From the NCBI RefSeq assembly GCF_001927245.1, contig NZ_MJUX01000001.1, forward strand, positions 248,001 to 312,000: a DNA stretch of 64,000 bases, in the 5' to 3' direction. Shown here in pieces: positions 17,757 through 26,579 of this stretch (within the stretch, counting starts at the first letter, position 1; the number at the start of each line of letters is the position of its first letter). The notes below the pieces were generated by a model, which worked only from the letters and a program-made list of their open reading frames with translations, made no database searches and had not been told where the DNA came from. This DNA is from Acuticoccus yangtzensis. Lineage in GTDB: Bacteria; Pseudomonadota; Alphaproteobacteria; Rhizobiales; Amorphaceae. The translations under genes were made by a program, and so were the position numbers.

Positions 17757-18338
17757 GGTGGATCTCCTTACCTCGCGGAAGCTGTCCGCGAATATAGGGC
17801 AAATCCTGCGTGCCGATGTCGGTTCCGCCGTGCGTCAAACAGCGCGGTCGGGCGGCCCGGCGCCTTGCGCGGGCGCTACGCCGCCTCTCGGCTCACCCGC
17901 CGTGCTTGCGGCGCCACGCGGGACCGGGCCCGCGCATATAGTGCTTTTCCGGCAGGTAGCGGGCCGCCACCAGCGCCCGCAGCGGCGCCGCCGCGGCCAC
18001 GAGGCCGGTTCTCACTTTCGGCCACACGCTTTCCGTCGTGGCCGACGTTGCCGTTCCGAAATGACCGATACCCCACACGGGACCCGCCTCCGCACACCAA
18101 GGAATAATGACCTGAGGCCCCCATGGATGAGCGCGAACCCTTACCCGAGGCTTTCCTCCGCCGGTGGAATTTGAAAGACGGAAATCGCTCGCCGTCATGC
18201 GGTGCGCCGCAGCAACAGCGGCGGTCGGGCGGCGATCCACGCGGCGCGGCGACGGGCCAGGACGTGGCCCCGGCCTAGGAGAGGATCCCCCGTCCTCCGC
18301 GCCCCGGCTGGGACCGGGCGCCGGTCAGAGTAGCACGG
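17757..18338. other. Non-coding stretch between sodC and the RTX gene
   Basis: No gene could be supported on either strand. The part next to sodC should hold its promoter. A minus-strand frame ending at 17893 contains an Ala-rich segment followed by basic residues (RGPGPAWRRKHGG), but it has no good start and is left uncalled. Confidence 0.4.
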
Positions 18339-21300
18339 TCAGAGCAGGAAGTCGGACGCGGTGAGGCTCAAGACGCCCGTCAGCTCGATCCGCAGCTCCG
18401 GCACCAGATCCGCATCCGTATTGGCCGAAACGATGGTGACGTTGTCGATGATCGCCACCGAAACCTCGCCCAGGCCCGGCAGCGTCCCCGCCCCGGCGAA
18501 GACGAAGGCCTGGTTGCCGGCCGTGGTCGTGTCGGCGTCCACCGCCGAAAGGTCGATGAGATCCTCGCCGATGACGAAATCGCGGATGATGTCGCGCGCG
18601 CTGGCCGCCACACCGGAATCGCCGTCGCCGATCACCACCCGGTCGCGTCCGGCGCCCAAGGCATAGGTGTCCTGCCCGGCGCCGCCCGTCAGCGTGTCGT
18701 TGCCGTCCCCGCCCACCAGCGTGTCGTTGCCGAGGCCGGTGCTGATTGTGTCCGCCCCGCCCTCGCCGCGGACATAATTGTCGAGCCCGTTGCCCTCGAT
18801 GAGGTTCGCGAGTTCGTTGCCGTAGCCGGAGTTGACGCCACCTCCGAGCACCAGCTCCTCGACGAAATCGGTCAGCGTATAGTTGGCGACGGCGGCGATC
18901 ACGCGGTCCGTTCCCTGCCCGCTCGTTTCCACCACCTCGTCGTTCGGCGTGTCGACCACATAGATGTCGTCGCCGCGCCCGCCGACCATGACATCGCGCC
19001 CCGCCCCGCCGTTCAGCAGGTCGTCGCCGTCGTCGCCCTGAAGCGTATCGTTGCCGTCGCCGCCGAAGAGCTGGTTGTCCGCACCGTTGCCGATGACGGC
19101 GTTGTCGAGGTCGTTGCCCGTGCCGGACAGGATCGACCCGCCGAGCGTCAGGTTTTCCACGTAGGCGCCGAGACCGTAGCCCTCGGCATAGGACAGCACC
19201 GTGTCCGTGCCCTCGCCGGCATATTCGCCCACCACGTCCTCGGTCAGGCCGACGATGTAGAAATCGTCGCCGAGCCCCCCCACCATGGAGTCGATGCCCG
19301 CGCCGCCGTTCAGCGTATCGTCGCCGTCGCCTCCGACCAGCGTATCGGCGCCGAGCCCGCCTTGCAGGTCGTCCGCGCCCTCTTCGCCGCGCAGATAATT
19401 GTCGAGGTCGTTGCCGATGATGACGTTGGCGGCCGCGTTGCCGTACCCGGCCGTGGCGTTCCCGGCCAGCGTGAGCTGCTCCACATTGGCGGTCAGGCGG
19501 TAGTTCGAGACGTAGGAGAGGACGCTGTCATAGCCCTCGCCCGACGCTTCGTGCACGACGTCGCCTGCGAGCCCCACGACATAGTCGTCGTCGCCGCTGC
19601 CGCCGCGCATGGTGTCGGCGCCGGCGCCACCATTGATCGAATCGTCGCCCCCGCCGCCGACGAGGGAATCGTTGCCCGCACCGCCGTCGAGCGCGTTGCC
19701 GGAGGCGTTGCCGATGATGACGTTGTCGAGCCCGTTGCCGGTGCCGCTCGCCACACCGCCGGCCAGCTCCAGCCGCTCCAGATTGTCGCCCAGCGTGTAG
19801 CTGACGCTGGCCACGACGCGCTCATAACCCTCGCCCGCCTCTTCGACGATGATGTCCGCGACATTGTCGACGAGGTAGACGTCGTCGCCCAGACCGCCGA
19901 TCAGCGTGTCGCGGCCGGTGCTGCCGTCGATCGTGTCGTTGCCTCCGCGCCCGGCGAGATAGTCGTTCCCGCCGAACCCGGAGAGACGGTTGGCCGCGTC
20001 ATTGCCGAAGATCGAATTGTCCTCGTCACTGCCGTTGCCGATCACCGCGACGCCGGTGAGGATCAGCCGCTCGACGTTCGCGAACAGCGTGAAGTTGACG
20101 TTCGAGACGACGGTATCGAGCCCCTCGCCCGCGTTCTCGACGATCGTATCGGCGCTGCCGGTGACGATGTAGCGGTCGTCGCCCAGGCCGCCGACGAGGG
20201 TGTCCGCCCCGTCGCCGCCGTCCAGCGTGTCGTTGCCCGCATTGCCGCGCAGGTGGTCCTGGCCGCCGTTGCCGGTCAACACGTTGTCACCCGCATCGCC
20301 GATCAGCGTGTCGTGGCCGTTGCCGGTCTCGATGTTCTCGACCTGGCTGACGACGTCGACACCCTGGGCGTTGATCGTCGCCGCGTTCAGGTCCACGCGC
20401 ACGTTCGCGTTGATGCCGACATAGCTGACCGTGTCGCGCCCCGCCCCGCCGATGATCGTGTCGTTGCCGCCGCCGCCGTTCAGAACGTCGTCGTCGGCCC
20501 CGCCCTCGATCCGGTCGTTGCTGGTGCCGCCGAAGATGGTGTCGTTGCCGGCGCCGCCGCGCAGGGTGTCGTGGCCCTCGTCGCCGTTGATGAGATCGGC
20601 CCCGTCGCCGCCCAATACGCTGTCTTTGCCGTCGCCGCCGGACAGCTCGTCGTTGCCCGAGCCGCCGTCGATCGTATCGTCGCCGCCGTTGCCGGAGATC
20701 GTGTCGCGCCGGGCGCCGCCCGAAATGTTCTCGGCCAGGCTGCTGCCGGTGAAGTCGTCATCTTGGGAGGTCAGGATGAAGGTCCCCGCTTCGATATTGC
20801 GGATCACTGTACCGTCGTTGAACTGGTAGACGATCGTGGTCCCGTCAATCACCACTCCACCAGTAACCGCCGGGTTAATCCAGCCCGAAATGTGGCCTCC
20901 GGGATTGTCCGAGCGGTCGTAGATCACCGTATCGAAGCCGGCCCCGCCGTCCAGCGTGTCGGCACCGCGGATCGATTCCAGCGTGTCGTTGCCGCCGCCG
21001 CCCTGCACGAAGTCGTTGCCGAACTGGCCGTAGGCGCCGCCCTCCTCCGTCACCACGTCGTTGCCCGCACCGCCGATGATGACGTCGTCACCGCCCGCGC
21101 CGATCAGCGTGTCGCTGCCCTCGCCGCCGTCCAAGGTCACGTTGAAGAGCGGCTGCTCGGTCAGCTCGTCATAGACGAGGGGCGTCGCGACGAGGCGGTC
21201 GTTTCCGGCCTCGCCATAGAGCGCATCGGCGCTGCTGCCGCCATAGACGGTATCGTTGCCGTCGCCGGCATAGACCGTGTCCTGCGAGGAGCCGAGGATG

Positions 21301-21743
21301 ATCGTATCCGAAAATCGCGTCCCGTAGAGCAGGATCTCGGAGAAGTTGGCGATCGACGTGCCGTCGGTAAAGGTCGCCGCCGTGGTGAACGCTGCGGGAC
21401 CGCTGGTGGAGCGCGTCATCAGCGCCGCACCGTCGCCGCGACGGTCGAGGATCAGGCTGTTGGTGCCGCTCGCCCCGCCGTCCAGCGAGTCAGGCCCGCC
21501 ATAGCTGACGATCGTATCGTTGCCCGTGCCGCCGAGGATGGTGTCGGCCGTGGTGTTGTAGGCCGGCGTGTCAGGCGTCCCGTCGACGTTGTCGTCGGTC
21601 AGATAGTCGTTGCCGGCGTCCCCTTCGATGAGGTCGCCACCCGCCCCGCCGACCACGGTATCGTTACCGCCTTCCGCGGCGACGGTGTCGTTGGACCCGT
21701 CGAGGACGATGAGATCGTCGCCTTGGGTCGGATCCTCGTTCAT
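18339..21743 (-). CDS. RTX (hemolysin-type calcium-binding repeat) protein, 1,134 aa
   Basis: Built almost wholly of calcium-binding nonapeptides GGxGxDxLx, starting within the first 20 residues. In the second half, five or so larger modules of roughly 90-100 residues recur: a GGLGDDxYxV strand, a segment like EGTDTVLSYVxxYxLxAxVExLxLxG, then GxGNxLDNxIxGN and new RTX repeats. It ends in LTASDFLL, consistent with an uncleaved C-terminal type I secretion signal. No catalytic domain is visible, so it could be a structural or adhesive surface protein. No type I secretion genes are in the window. ATG 21743. Confidence 0.9.
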   Translation of the reverse strand: MNEDPTQGDDLIVLDGSNDTVAAEGGNDTVVGGAGGDLIEGDAGNDYLTDDNVDGTPDTPAYNTTADTILGGTGNDTIVSYGGPDSLDGGASGTNSLILDRRGDGAALMTRSTSGPAAFTTAATFTDGTSIANFSEILLYGTRFSDTIILGSSQDTVYAGDGNDTVYGGSSADALYGEAGNDRLVATPLVYDELTEQPLFNVTLDGGEGSDTLIGAGGDDVIIGGAGNDVVTEEGGAYGQFGNDFVQGGGGNDTLESIRGADTLDGGAGFDTVIYDRSDNPGGHISGWINPAVTGGVVIDGTTIVYQFNDGTVIRNIEAGTFILTSQDDDFTGSSLAENISGGARRDTISGNGGDDTIDGGSGNDELSGGDGKDSVLGGDGADLINGDEGHDTLRGGAGNDTIFGGTSNDRIEGGADDDVLNGGGGNDTIIGGAGRDTVSYVGINANVRVDLNAATINAQGVDVVSQVENIETGNGHDTLIGDAGDNVLTGNGGQDHLRGNAGNDTLDGGDGADTLVGGLGDDRYIVTGSADTIVENAGEGLDTVVSNVNFTLFANVERLILTGVAVIGNGSDEDNSIFGNDAANRLSGFGGNDYLAGRGGNDTIDGSTGRDTLIGGLGDDVYLVDNVADIIVEEAGEGYERVVASVSYTLGDNLERLELAGGVASGTGNGLDNVIIGNASGNALDGGAGNDSLVGGGGDDSINGGAGADTMRGGSGDDDYVVGLAGDVVHEASGEGYDSVLSYVSNYRLTANVEQLTLAGNATAGYGNAAANVIIGNDLDNYLRGEEGADDLQGGLGADTLVGGDGDDTLNGGAGIDSMVGGLGDDFYIVGLTEDVVGEYAGEGTDTVLSYAEGYGLGAYVENLTLGGSILSGTGNDLDNAVIGNGADNQLFGGDGNDTLQGDDGDDLLNGGAGRDVMVGGRGDDIYVVDTPNDEVVETSGQGTDRVIAAVANYTLTDFVEELVLGGGVNSGYGNELANLIEGNGLDNYVRGEGGADTISTGLGNDTLVGGDGNDTLTGGAGQDTYALGAGRDRVVIGDGDSGVAASARDIIRDFVIGEDLIDLSAVDADTTTAGNQAFVFAGAGTLPGLGEVSVAIIDNVTIVSANTDADLVPELRIELTGVLSLTASDFLL

Positions 21744-22159
21744 CCCTCAGCCTTCGCCTTTCCCGCCGTGCGGCCGGCCAGGCGTCGCGCGGCGCGCGGC
21801 AGGGGCACCCGAGTAACGCGGGTCTATTCGCCTGCCACTTCACAATTACTCAAGTTAAACGCAGCCGACGGCGAAGTGTCCGCGCAGATCACGCAACCCG
21901 CGAAGCGCGCGCCCTCGGCATTTCGCCTATACCATCGGCGATCATGATTTGAAAGAAGGTACAGTAAGCGGCGCATCGGGATGCCCGATGCATTCGTTAT
22001 AGCAGCTATGGGTGATATAACGACAATTTCAGGCGTGGGGATGACCTGCGCCGGGCGCCATCTTCAGCGTCCCCTATCGCTCTGCGTCGCGCAAACGCGT
22101 CGAGCGCGGCCGATCAAGCGGCGGCGATAGGATGAAGACTGTCGAATGTAAGGGAATGG
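21744..22159. other. Non-coding region upstream of the RTX gene
   Basis: About 416 bases without a credible gene. The part from 21840 to 22035 is moderately AT-rich and likely carries the RTX promoter (reading left). No operator-like palindrome could be named with confidence. Confidence 0.4.
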
Positions 22160-22234
22160 TGGTGGGCGCGACAGGGATTGAACCTGTGACCCCCTCGGTG
22201 TGAACGAGGTGCTCTCCCGCTGAGCTACGCGCCC
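22160..22234 (-). tRNA. tRNA-Val (anticodon CAC)
   Basis: A 75-base cloverleaf on the minus strand starting GGGCGCG, paired with CGCGCCC; D-arm GCTCAGCGGGAGAGC; anticodon stem CCTCG/CGAGG enclosing TTCACAC (CAC reads GUG); T-arm ACAGG-TTCAATC-CCTGT. Discriminator A and the CCA end are encoded. Confidence 0.96.
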
Positions 22235-22377
22235 TCAGTGGAGGCCGCCGTATACGAGCTAATTGGGAGGGTGGCAAGGGGATAATCACGGTCGGGCGAA
22301 CATTGTCCCCGTCCCGCGCCCGAACCGGGGAAAAGCCAGGCTTCCCCCCACCCCGCGGCCCGGACCGGCGCCTACAC

Positions 22378-23028
22378 CTACGCCTTGTCGGCGTTGGTGT
22401 GGGACCACGGCTCGACGATCCCCGCCTCGTACCATTTGCGATAGGCGGGCTCGGCCTGCACCGCCCTGACATAGGCCGCCGTCGCCGGCTCCATCGGCCA
22501 GCTATAGCCGGTCAGGCGTGCGGTCATCGGCGCATACATCGCATCCGCCGCGGACCACTCGCCGAAGAGGAAGGGTCCGCCGAAGCGGTTCACGCCGTCG
22601 CGGATCAGCGCCTCGAACCGAGCGATGTCGCGCACCACCGGACCGCCGCCGCGCGGTTTCCAGCGCTTCACCATCTTCAGATTCATCGGCAGCGCCTGAC
22701 GCATCGGGCTGAAGCCGGCGTGCATCTCCAGCGCGACGGAACGGGCACGGGCACGCATCTTGGGATCGGACGGCCAAATGCCGAGATCAGGGTGCTTCTC
22801 GGCGAGATATTCGATGATCGCCATGCTGTCCCACACGGCGAAACTCCCGTCGAGCAGGATCGGCACCTTGCCCGCGGGCGAGTGGTTCAGGATCGAGGCG
22901 CGCGTCTCGGGCGTGTCGAGCGGGATCATGATCTCGTCGAAGGGAAGGCCGAAATGCTCCAGCACCAGCCATGGCCGCATGGACCAGGACGAATAATTCT
23001 TGTTGCCGATGATGATGGTGTAGCTCAT
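22378..23028 (-). CDS. Glutathione S-transferase family protein
   Basis: A 216-residue soluble GST-fold enzyme. The thioredoxin-like N-terminal domain shows IIIGNKNYSSWSMRPWLVL with the candidate catalytic Ser, the cis-Pro in GKVPILLDG, and the glutathione-binding VWDSMAIIEYLAE. An all-helical C-terminal domain follows with FLFGEWSAADAMYAPM, the conserved N-capping Asp motif. The substrate is unknown. Stand-alone on the minus strand. ATG 23028 is preceded by GGACGTCCC and only a weak ribosome site. Confidence 0.88.
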   Translation of the reverse strand: MSYTIIIGNKNYSSWSMRPWLVLEHFGLPFDEIMIPLDTPETRASILNHSPAGKVPILLDGSFAVWDSMAIIEYLAEKHPDLGIWPSDPKMRARARSVALEMHAGFSPMRQALPMNLKMVKRWKPRGGGPVVRDIARFEALIRDGVNRFGGPFLFGEWSAADAMYAPMTARLTGYSWPMEPATAAYVRAVQAEPAYRKWYEAGIVEPWSHTNADKA

Positions 23029-23207
23029 GGGACGTCCGCAGGCTGAAGCTCAAGTCGCCCCACTTTAGTGCCCCGCGCGCCGGACGGAAGCCGTTCGCGG
23101 GCCCGCAGCCGAAAAACTGTAACTTGATCAAGGCAGGAAAGGCCGATGAGGCGGCCGCCCCTCACCCGTCCCCGAGGCACGGTAACGCGCACGCGGGGCG
23201 CCGTGCC

Positions 23208-23966
23208 TCAACGCGGGGCGGGGAGCAGCGCGTCGGTGCGTCCGCTGAGGCGGTAGCTGATCAGCGCGAGCCATTCGCGTGCTGCCCAGTCCATCTCGGC
23301 AAGGCCCCTCGCGGCGCGCAGCGGAAGGTCGGACCAGACCCCTTCGGGCGGCACCACCGGGTCCACCGGCACCGGGATCATCTCCGGCCAACCCGCCACC
23401 CGGAACACGCCCACGGCGCGCGGCATGTGCCAGGCGGACGTCACCAGCGCATAGGCCCCGTCCGGCCGCGGCGCGAACACCTCGCGCCCATAGCGCGCGT
23501 TCTCGGACGTCGACGTCGCGCGCCCCTCCACCTCGATGCGCTTCGGGTCGACGCCGAGTTCGGCGAGCATCGCCGCCGCCGTCGCGGCCTCCGCCACGTC
23601 GCTGATGAAGATCTTCGCATCGCCGAAGCGGTGGGCGAGAATCGCGGTGGCGACCAGCCGCTCGCCCGCGTCGCCCAACGTCACCGAAAGCGGGTCCACG
23701 TCGACCGTGTCGAAAAAACCGCCGAGGAGCACGATGCCGTCCAGCGCCGACACGCTCTGCGCCGGGAAGCGCGCCTCCAGCGGCATCATCAGCACCCGGC
23801 CGAGCGGCAGATAGGCCATCGCCGCCCACAGCGCCAACGCCGCCCCGGTCATCGCGAGGCCGAGCCGCCGCCACCCCCACAGCAGCGCCAAAAAGCCCCC
23901 GAGCGCGATCAGAAAGACCGTGTTCGAGGGCTTCAGGACGGCAAACAGGAGCTCGAAGAGGCCCAC
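23208..23966 (-). CDS. YdcF/ElyC family (DUF218) membrane protein
   Basis: A 252-residue protein with two N-terminal membrane segments (about 7-25 and 35-57) and then a DUF218 domain. Signature parts are IVLLGGFFD, SENARYGREVF and ALVTSAWHMPRAVGVFRVAGW, the last being the most conserved motif of the family. Members such as E. coli ElyC and SanA act in envelope integrity and peptidoglycan or lipid-carrier metabolism; the exact reaction is not established. It directly follows the aldo/keto reductase gene with no gap. Confidence 0.85.
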   Translation of the reverse strand: MGLFELLFAVLKPSNTVFLIALGGFLALLWGWRRLGLAMTGAALALWAAMAYLPLGRVLMMPLEARFPAQSVSALDGIVLLGGFFDTVDVDPLSVTLGDAGERLVATAILAHRFGDAKIFISDVAEAATAAAMLAELGVDPKRIEVEGRATSTSENARYGREVFAPRPDGAYALVTSAWHMPRAVGVFRVAGWPEMIPVPVDPVVPPEGVWSDLPLRAARGLAEMDWAAREWLALISYRLSGRTDALLPAPR

Positions 23967-24791
23967 TCAGTCCCAGTCTGGCGCGAACTCGGGATCGATG
24001 AGCCGTCCGGCCGGGCTGCGCAGCGCGTCGATCGCCGCGCGCTCGGTGTCGGTGAGCGTCACGTCCAGCGCCTTCAGGTTCTCCATCAGCCGCTCGGGCG
24101 AGCTCGATTTGGGGATCGCCAGAACACCGTCCTGGCCGATCAGCCAGGCGAGCGTCACCGCGGCCGGCGTGACGCCGTGCTTCTCGGCAATGCCGGTGAT
24201 GGTGTCGTCGTTGAGGATCTTGCCGCGGGCGAGCGGGCAATAGGCGGTGAGCCCCATGCCGTGCCGCCGCACCGCGGACAGCACCGCCGACTGGTCGAAG
24301 AAGGGGTGATATTCGACCTGGTTGACGGCCAGTTCCACCTCTGACGCGGCCACCGCCTGCTCGATCAGCTTGACGGGGAAGTTGGAGATGCCCACCGCGC
24401 GGGCGAGCCCGCGGCGATGCACCTTGCCGAGCGCGGCCACCGCCTCGGCCACCGGAACGTCGCGGCTCGGCCAGTGGATGAGGTAGAGGTCCACATAGTC
24501 GAGGCCGAGTCGCTTCAGCGAGCCCTCGGCCGCGTTCTGCATGGCCGCGTCGTCCAGATGGTCGTGCCACACCTTGGTGGTGACAAAGACGTCGCCGCGG
24601 GTGAGACCGGACGCGGCGATCCCCTTCCCCACCGCGACCTCGTTGCCGTACATCTCCGCCGTGTCGACGTGGCGGTAGCCGCCCTTCAGCCCTTCGGACA
24701 CGGCCTTGATGGCGACGTCACCGTCCATGTTGAAGGTGCCGAGGCCGAGCTTGGGGATGGAGACGCCGGCGACGTCGAACACGGGGCCCAT
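23967..24791 (-). CDS. Aldo/keto reductase
   Basis: An NADPH-dependent (beta/alpha)8-barrel oxidoreductase of 274 residues. The catalytic tetrad is complete: Asp43 and Tyr48 (HVDTAEMYGNE), Lys73 (VTTKVW) and His106 (LIHWPSR). The family signature VGISNF is present, and the cofactor-binding IPKSSSPERLMEN lies near the end. It resembles the 2,5-diketo-gluconate reductase branch; the real substrate is unknown. ATG 24791 overlaps the clpP stop by one base (TGATG). Confidence 0.92.
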   Translation of the reverse strand: MGPVFDVAGVSIPKLGLGTFNMDGDVAIKAVSEGLKGGYRHVDTAEMYGNEVAVGKGIAASGLTRGDVFVTTKVWHDHLDDAAMQNAAEGSLKRLGLDYVDLYLIHWPSRDVPVAEAVAALGKVHRRGLARAVGISNFPVKLIEQAVAASEVELAVNQVEYHPFFDQSAVLSAVRRHGMGLTAYCPLARGKILNDDTITGIAEKHGVTPAAVTLAWLIGQDGVLAIPKSSSPERLMENLKALDVTLTDTERAAIDALRSPAGRLIDPEFAPDWD

Positions 24792-25396
24792 CAGGACAGC
24801 TCGTTCGTGCGGCTGACGATCTTGCCGACGAGGCCGTAGTTCACCGCCTCTTCGGCGCCCATCCAGTGGTCACGGTCGGTGTCCTTCTGGATACGCTCGA
24901 TCGGCTGGCCCGTGGCCGCGGCGAACAGCTTGTCGAGACGCTCGCGCATCTTGATGATCTCGCGCGCCTGGATCTCGATGTCCGAGGCGACGCCGCCTGC
25001 ACCGCCGGAGGGTTGGTGCAGCAGGAAGCGCGTGTTGGGCGTGCAATAACGCTGCTCCTTCGGCACGGAGATGTAGATGAGCGCGCCCGCGGAGGCGACC
25101 CAGCCCATGCCGAGGATGTTCACCTTCGGCTCGATCATGCCGATGGTGTCGTGGATCATGTCGCCCGATTCGACGTGGCCGCCGGGCGAAGACACGATCA
25201 CGGTGATCGGATCGGACGACACGTGAGCGAGCGCGAGGAGGCGCTGGCACACGTCGCGGGCGAGATCCTGCGTGATCCCGCCGACGATCATCACCTGGCG
25301 CGCCTCGAAGAGGTGCTTGTCGACCGGGATCGACTGCTGGCTCTTCAGCTTCTCTTCGTCCTCATCGTCGTCATCGAAGCGGGAAAATAGGGGCAT
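24791..25396 (-). CDS. clpP: ATP-dependent Clp protease proteolytic subunit
   Basis: A 201-residue serine peptidase ring subunit of the ClpP type. Catalytic residues are Ser102 (VASAGAL), His127 (FLLHQPSGG) and Asp176 (DTDRDHW). The region around Ser differs from the canonical AASMGA, and the acidic N-terminus (DDDDEDEEK) is unusual. It is therefore probably an auxiliary paralogue rather than the clpX-linked housekeeping ClpP; no clpX, tig or lon lies beside it. First gene of the run clpP, aldo/keto reductase, YdcF. Confidence 0.9.
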   Translation of the reverse strand: MPLFSRFDDDDEDEEKLKSQQSIPVDKHLFEARQVMIVGGITQDLARDVCQRLLALAHVSSDPITVIVSSPGGHVESGDMIHDTIGMIEPKVNILGMGWVASAGALIYISVPKEQRYCTPNTRFLLHQPSGGAGGVASDIEIQAREIIKMRERLDKLFAAATGQPIERIQKDTDRDHWMGAEEAVNYGLVGKIVSRTNELS

Positions 25397-25503
25397 TCTC
25401 GTCCTCTCAGGTGTTGGGCGCTATCTATGGGGGCGCGCCCGGAAACGCAAACGGGATCGAATTGAGGCGGCATCGCGTTCTCCCAACGGACCGGAGAATT
25501 GGG

Positions 25504-26148
25504 ATGGATGACAAGACCCCTTGGCAGCGTGTGAACAAGCGCAAGCTCATCGAACGGTTTGCGATCGAGATCGGACCGGCGATCGTCTTCGTCATCGCGC
25601 TCCAGGCGGTCCACCTGCAAGGGGCAACGCTCCTCTTCGTCGTCGCAACCGCCGCCGCGGCCAGCTATTCGTGGATCGAGAAGCGCCGGTTCCCGCTCAT
25701 TCCGGCCGGTATGGTCCTCCTCGCCGCCCTCTTCGGGGCGATGACCATCGTGTCCGACAATCCCGATTATATCCAGGTGCGCGCCACCATCGTGAACGCC
25801 GGCGGGGCGATCGCGATCCTCGCCTTCCTCGTCAACGGCCGATTGGTGCTCAAATCCTCGCTGCAGGACGGTTTCCGCCTGACCGACGGGGCGTGGTGGA
25901 TGCTCTCCATCCGCATGGCCGTCTTCCTGTTCATGATGGCGCTGTTGAACGAGGCCGTCTGGCGCACGACGTCGGTCGAGACATGGGCCTGGTTCAAGAC
26001 CGTCGCGCCGGTCTTCAACATCCTCTTCCTGTGGCTCAACTGGCCGCTGATCCGCGAAAATCTCTCCGCCGAGGACGGGGCCGAGATGACCGAGGTGCCG
26101 CCGGCGGGGGGAAAGTCGACCCTCAACCCCGCGGCGCAGATGGGCTGA
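25504..26148 (+). CDS. YciB/IspZ-type septation inner membrane protein
   Basis: A 214-residue polytopic membrane protein with about five hydrophobic segments. IEIGPAIVFVIALQ, ATLLFVVATAAAASYSWIEKRRFPLIPAG and FNILFLWLNWPLIREN match the YciB/intracellular septation protein A family, involved in envelope shape and septum formation by an undefined mechanism. ATG 25504 is preceded by GGAG nine bases away. The C-terminal 25 residues are polar and variable. Confidence 0.9.
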   Translation: MDDKTPWQRVNKRKLIERFAIEIGPAIVFVIALQAVHLQGATLLFVVATAAAASYSWIEKRRFPLIPAGMVLLAALFGAMTIVSDNPDYIQVRATIVNAGGAIAILAFLVNGRLVLKSSLQDGFRLTDGAWWMLSIRMAVFLFMMALLNEAVWRTTSVETWAWFKTVAPVFNILFLWLNWPLIRENLSAEDGAEMTEVPPAGGKSTLNPAAQMG

Positions 26149-26228
26149 TGCGGCCTCGCCCGCCGCACGCTTGACCTCGGCCCGGCGGCGCGGTGTTCTC
26201 GCCGCCCGTTCCAACACGAGACAGTGCC

Positions 26229-26543
26229 ATGTCCTACATCACCATGAACCGCTTCAAGGTTCTGAAGGGCGCCGAAGCGGATTTCGAGGCCGTCTGGCTC
26301 GGCCGCGACACCCACCTGCACGAGGTCCCCGGCTTCAAGGAGTTCCACCTGTTGAAGGGGCCCGAGAAGGAGGACCACACGCTCTACGCCTCGCACACCA
26401 TCTGGGCCTCGGAGGCGGCGTTCATCGCCTGGACCAAGTCCGAAGCCTTCCGCAAGGCGCACGCGGGGGCCGGCGGCAACAAGCCGCTCTATGCCGGCCA
26501 TCCCGAGCTCGAATGCTTCGGCATCATCCAGACCGTCGCCTGA
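26229..26543 (+). CDS. IsdG/HmuQ-like heme-degrading monooxygenase
   Basis: A 104-residue antibiotic-biosynthesis-monooxygenase-fold protein. It retains the IsdG heme-degradation triad: Asn7 (TMNRF), Trp68 (FIAWTKSEAF) and His78 (KAHAGAGG). The VPGFKEFHLLKGP and DHTLYASHTIW segments are those of rhizobial HmuQ/HmuD, which open the heme ring to release iron. No heme uptake genes are in the window. ATG 26229 begins just after the family's usual upstream spacing. Heme degradation is likely but inferred. Confidence 0.88.
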   Translation: MSYITMNRFKVLKGAEADFEAVWLGRDTHLHEVPGFKEFHLLKGPEKEDHTLYASHTIWASEAAFIAWTKSEAFRKAHAGAGGNKPLYAGHPELECFGIIQTVA

Positions 26544-26579
26544 CGCGGCGCCGATCCGTCCGCCGCGCCGCCGCGCCGC

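Noticed and set aside
18339-21743. Regular repeats that could suggest a CRISPR or minisatellite
   Set aside because: Units are coding-frame RTX repeats of variable sequence with no constant spacer arrangement.
19362-21947. An 861-codon plus-strand frame opposite the RTX gene
   Set aside because: Regular Val/Ala/Asp composition is the mirror of GGxGxD repeats; no start context or family.
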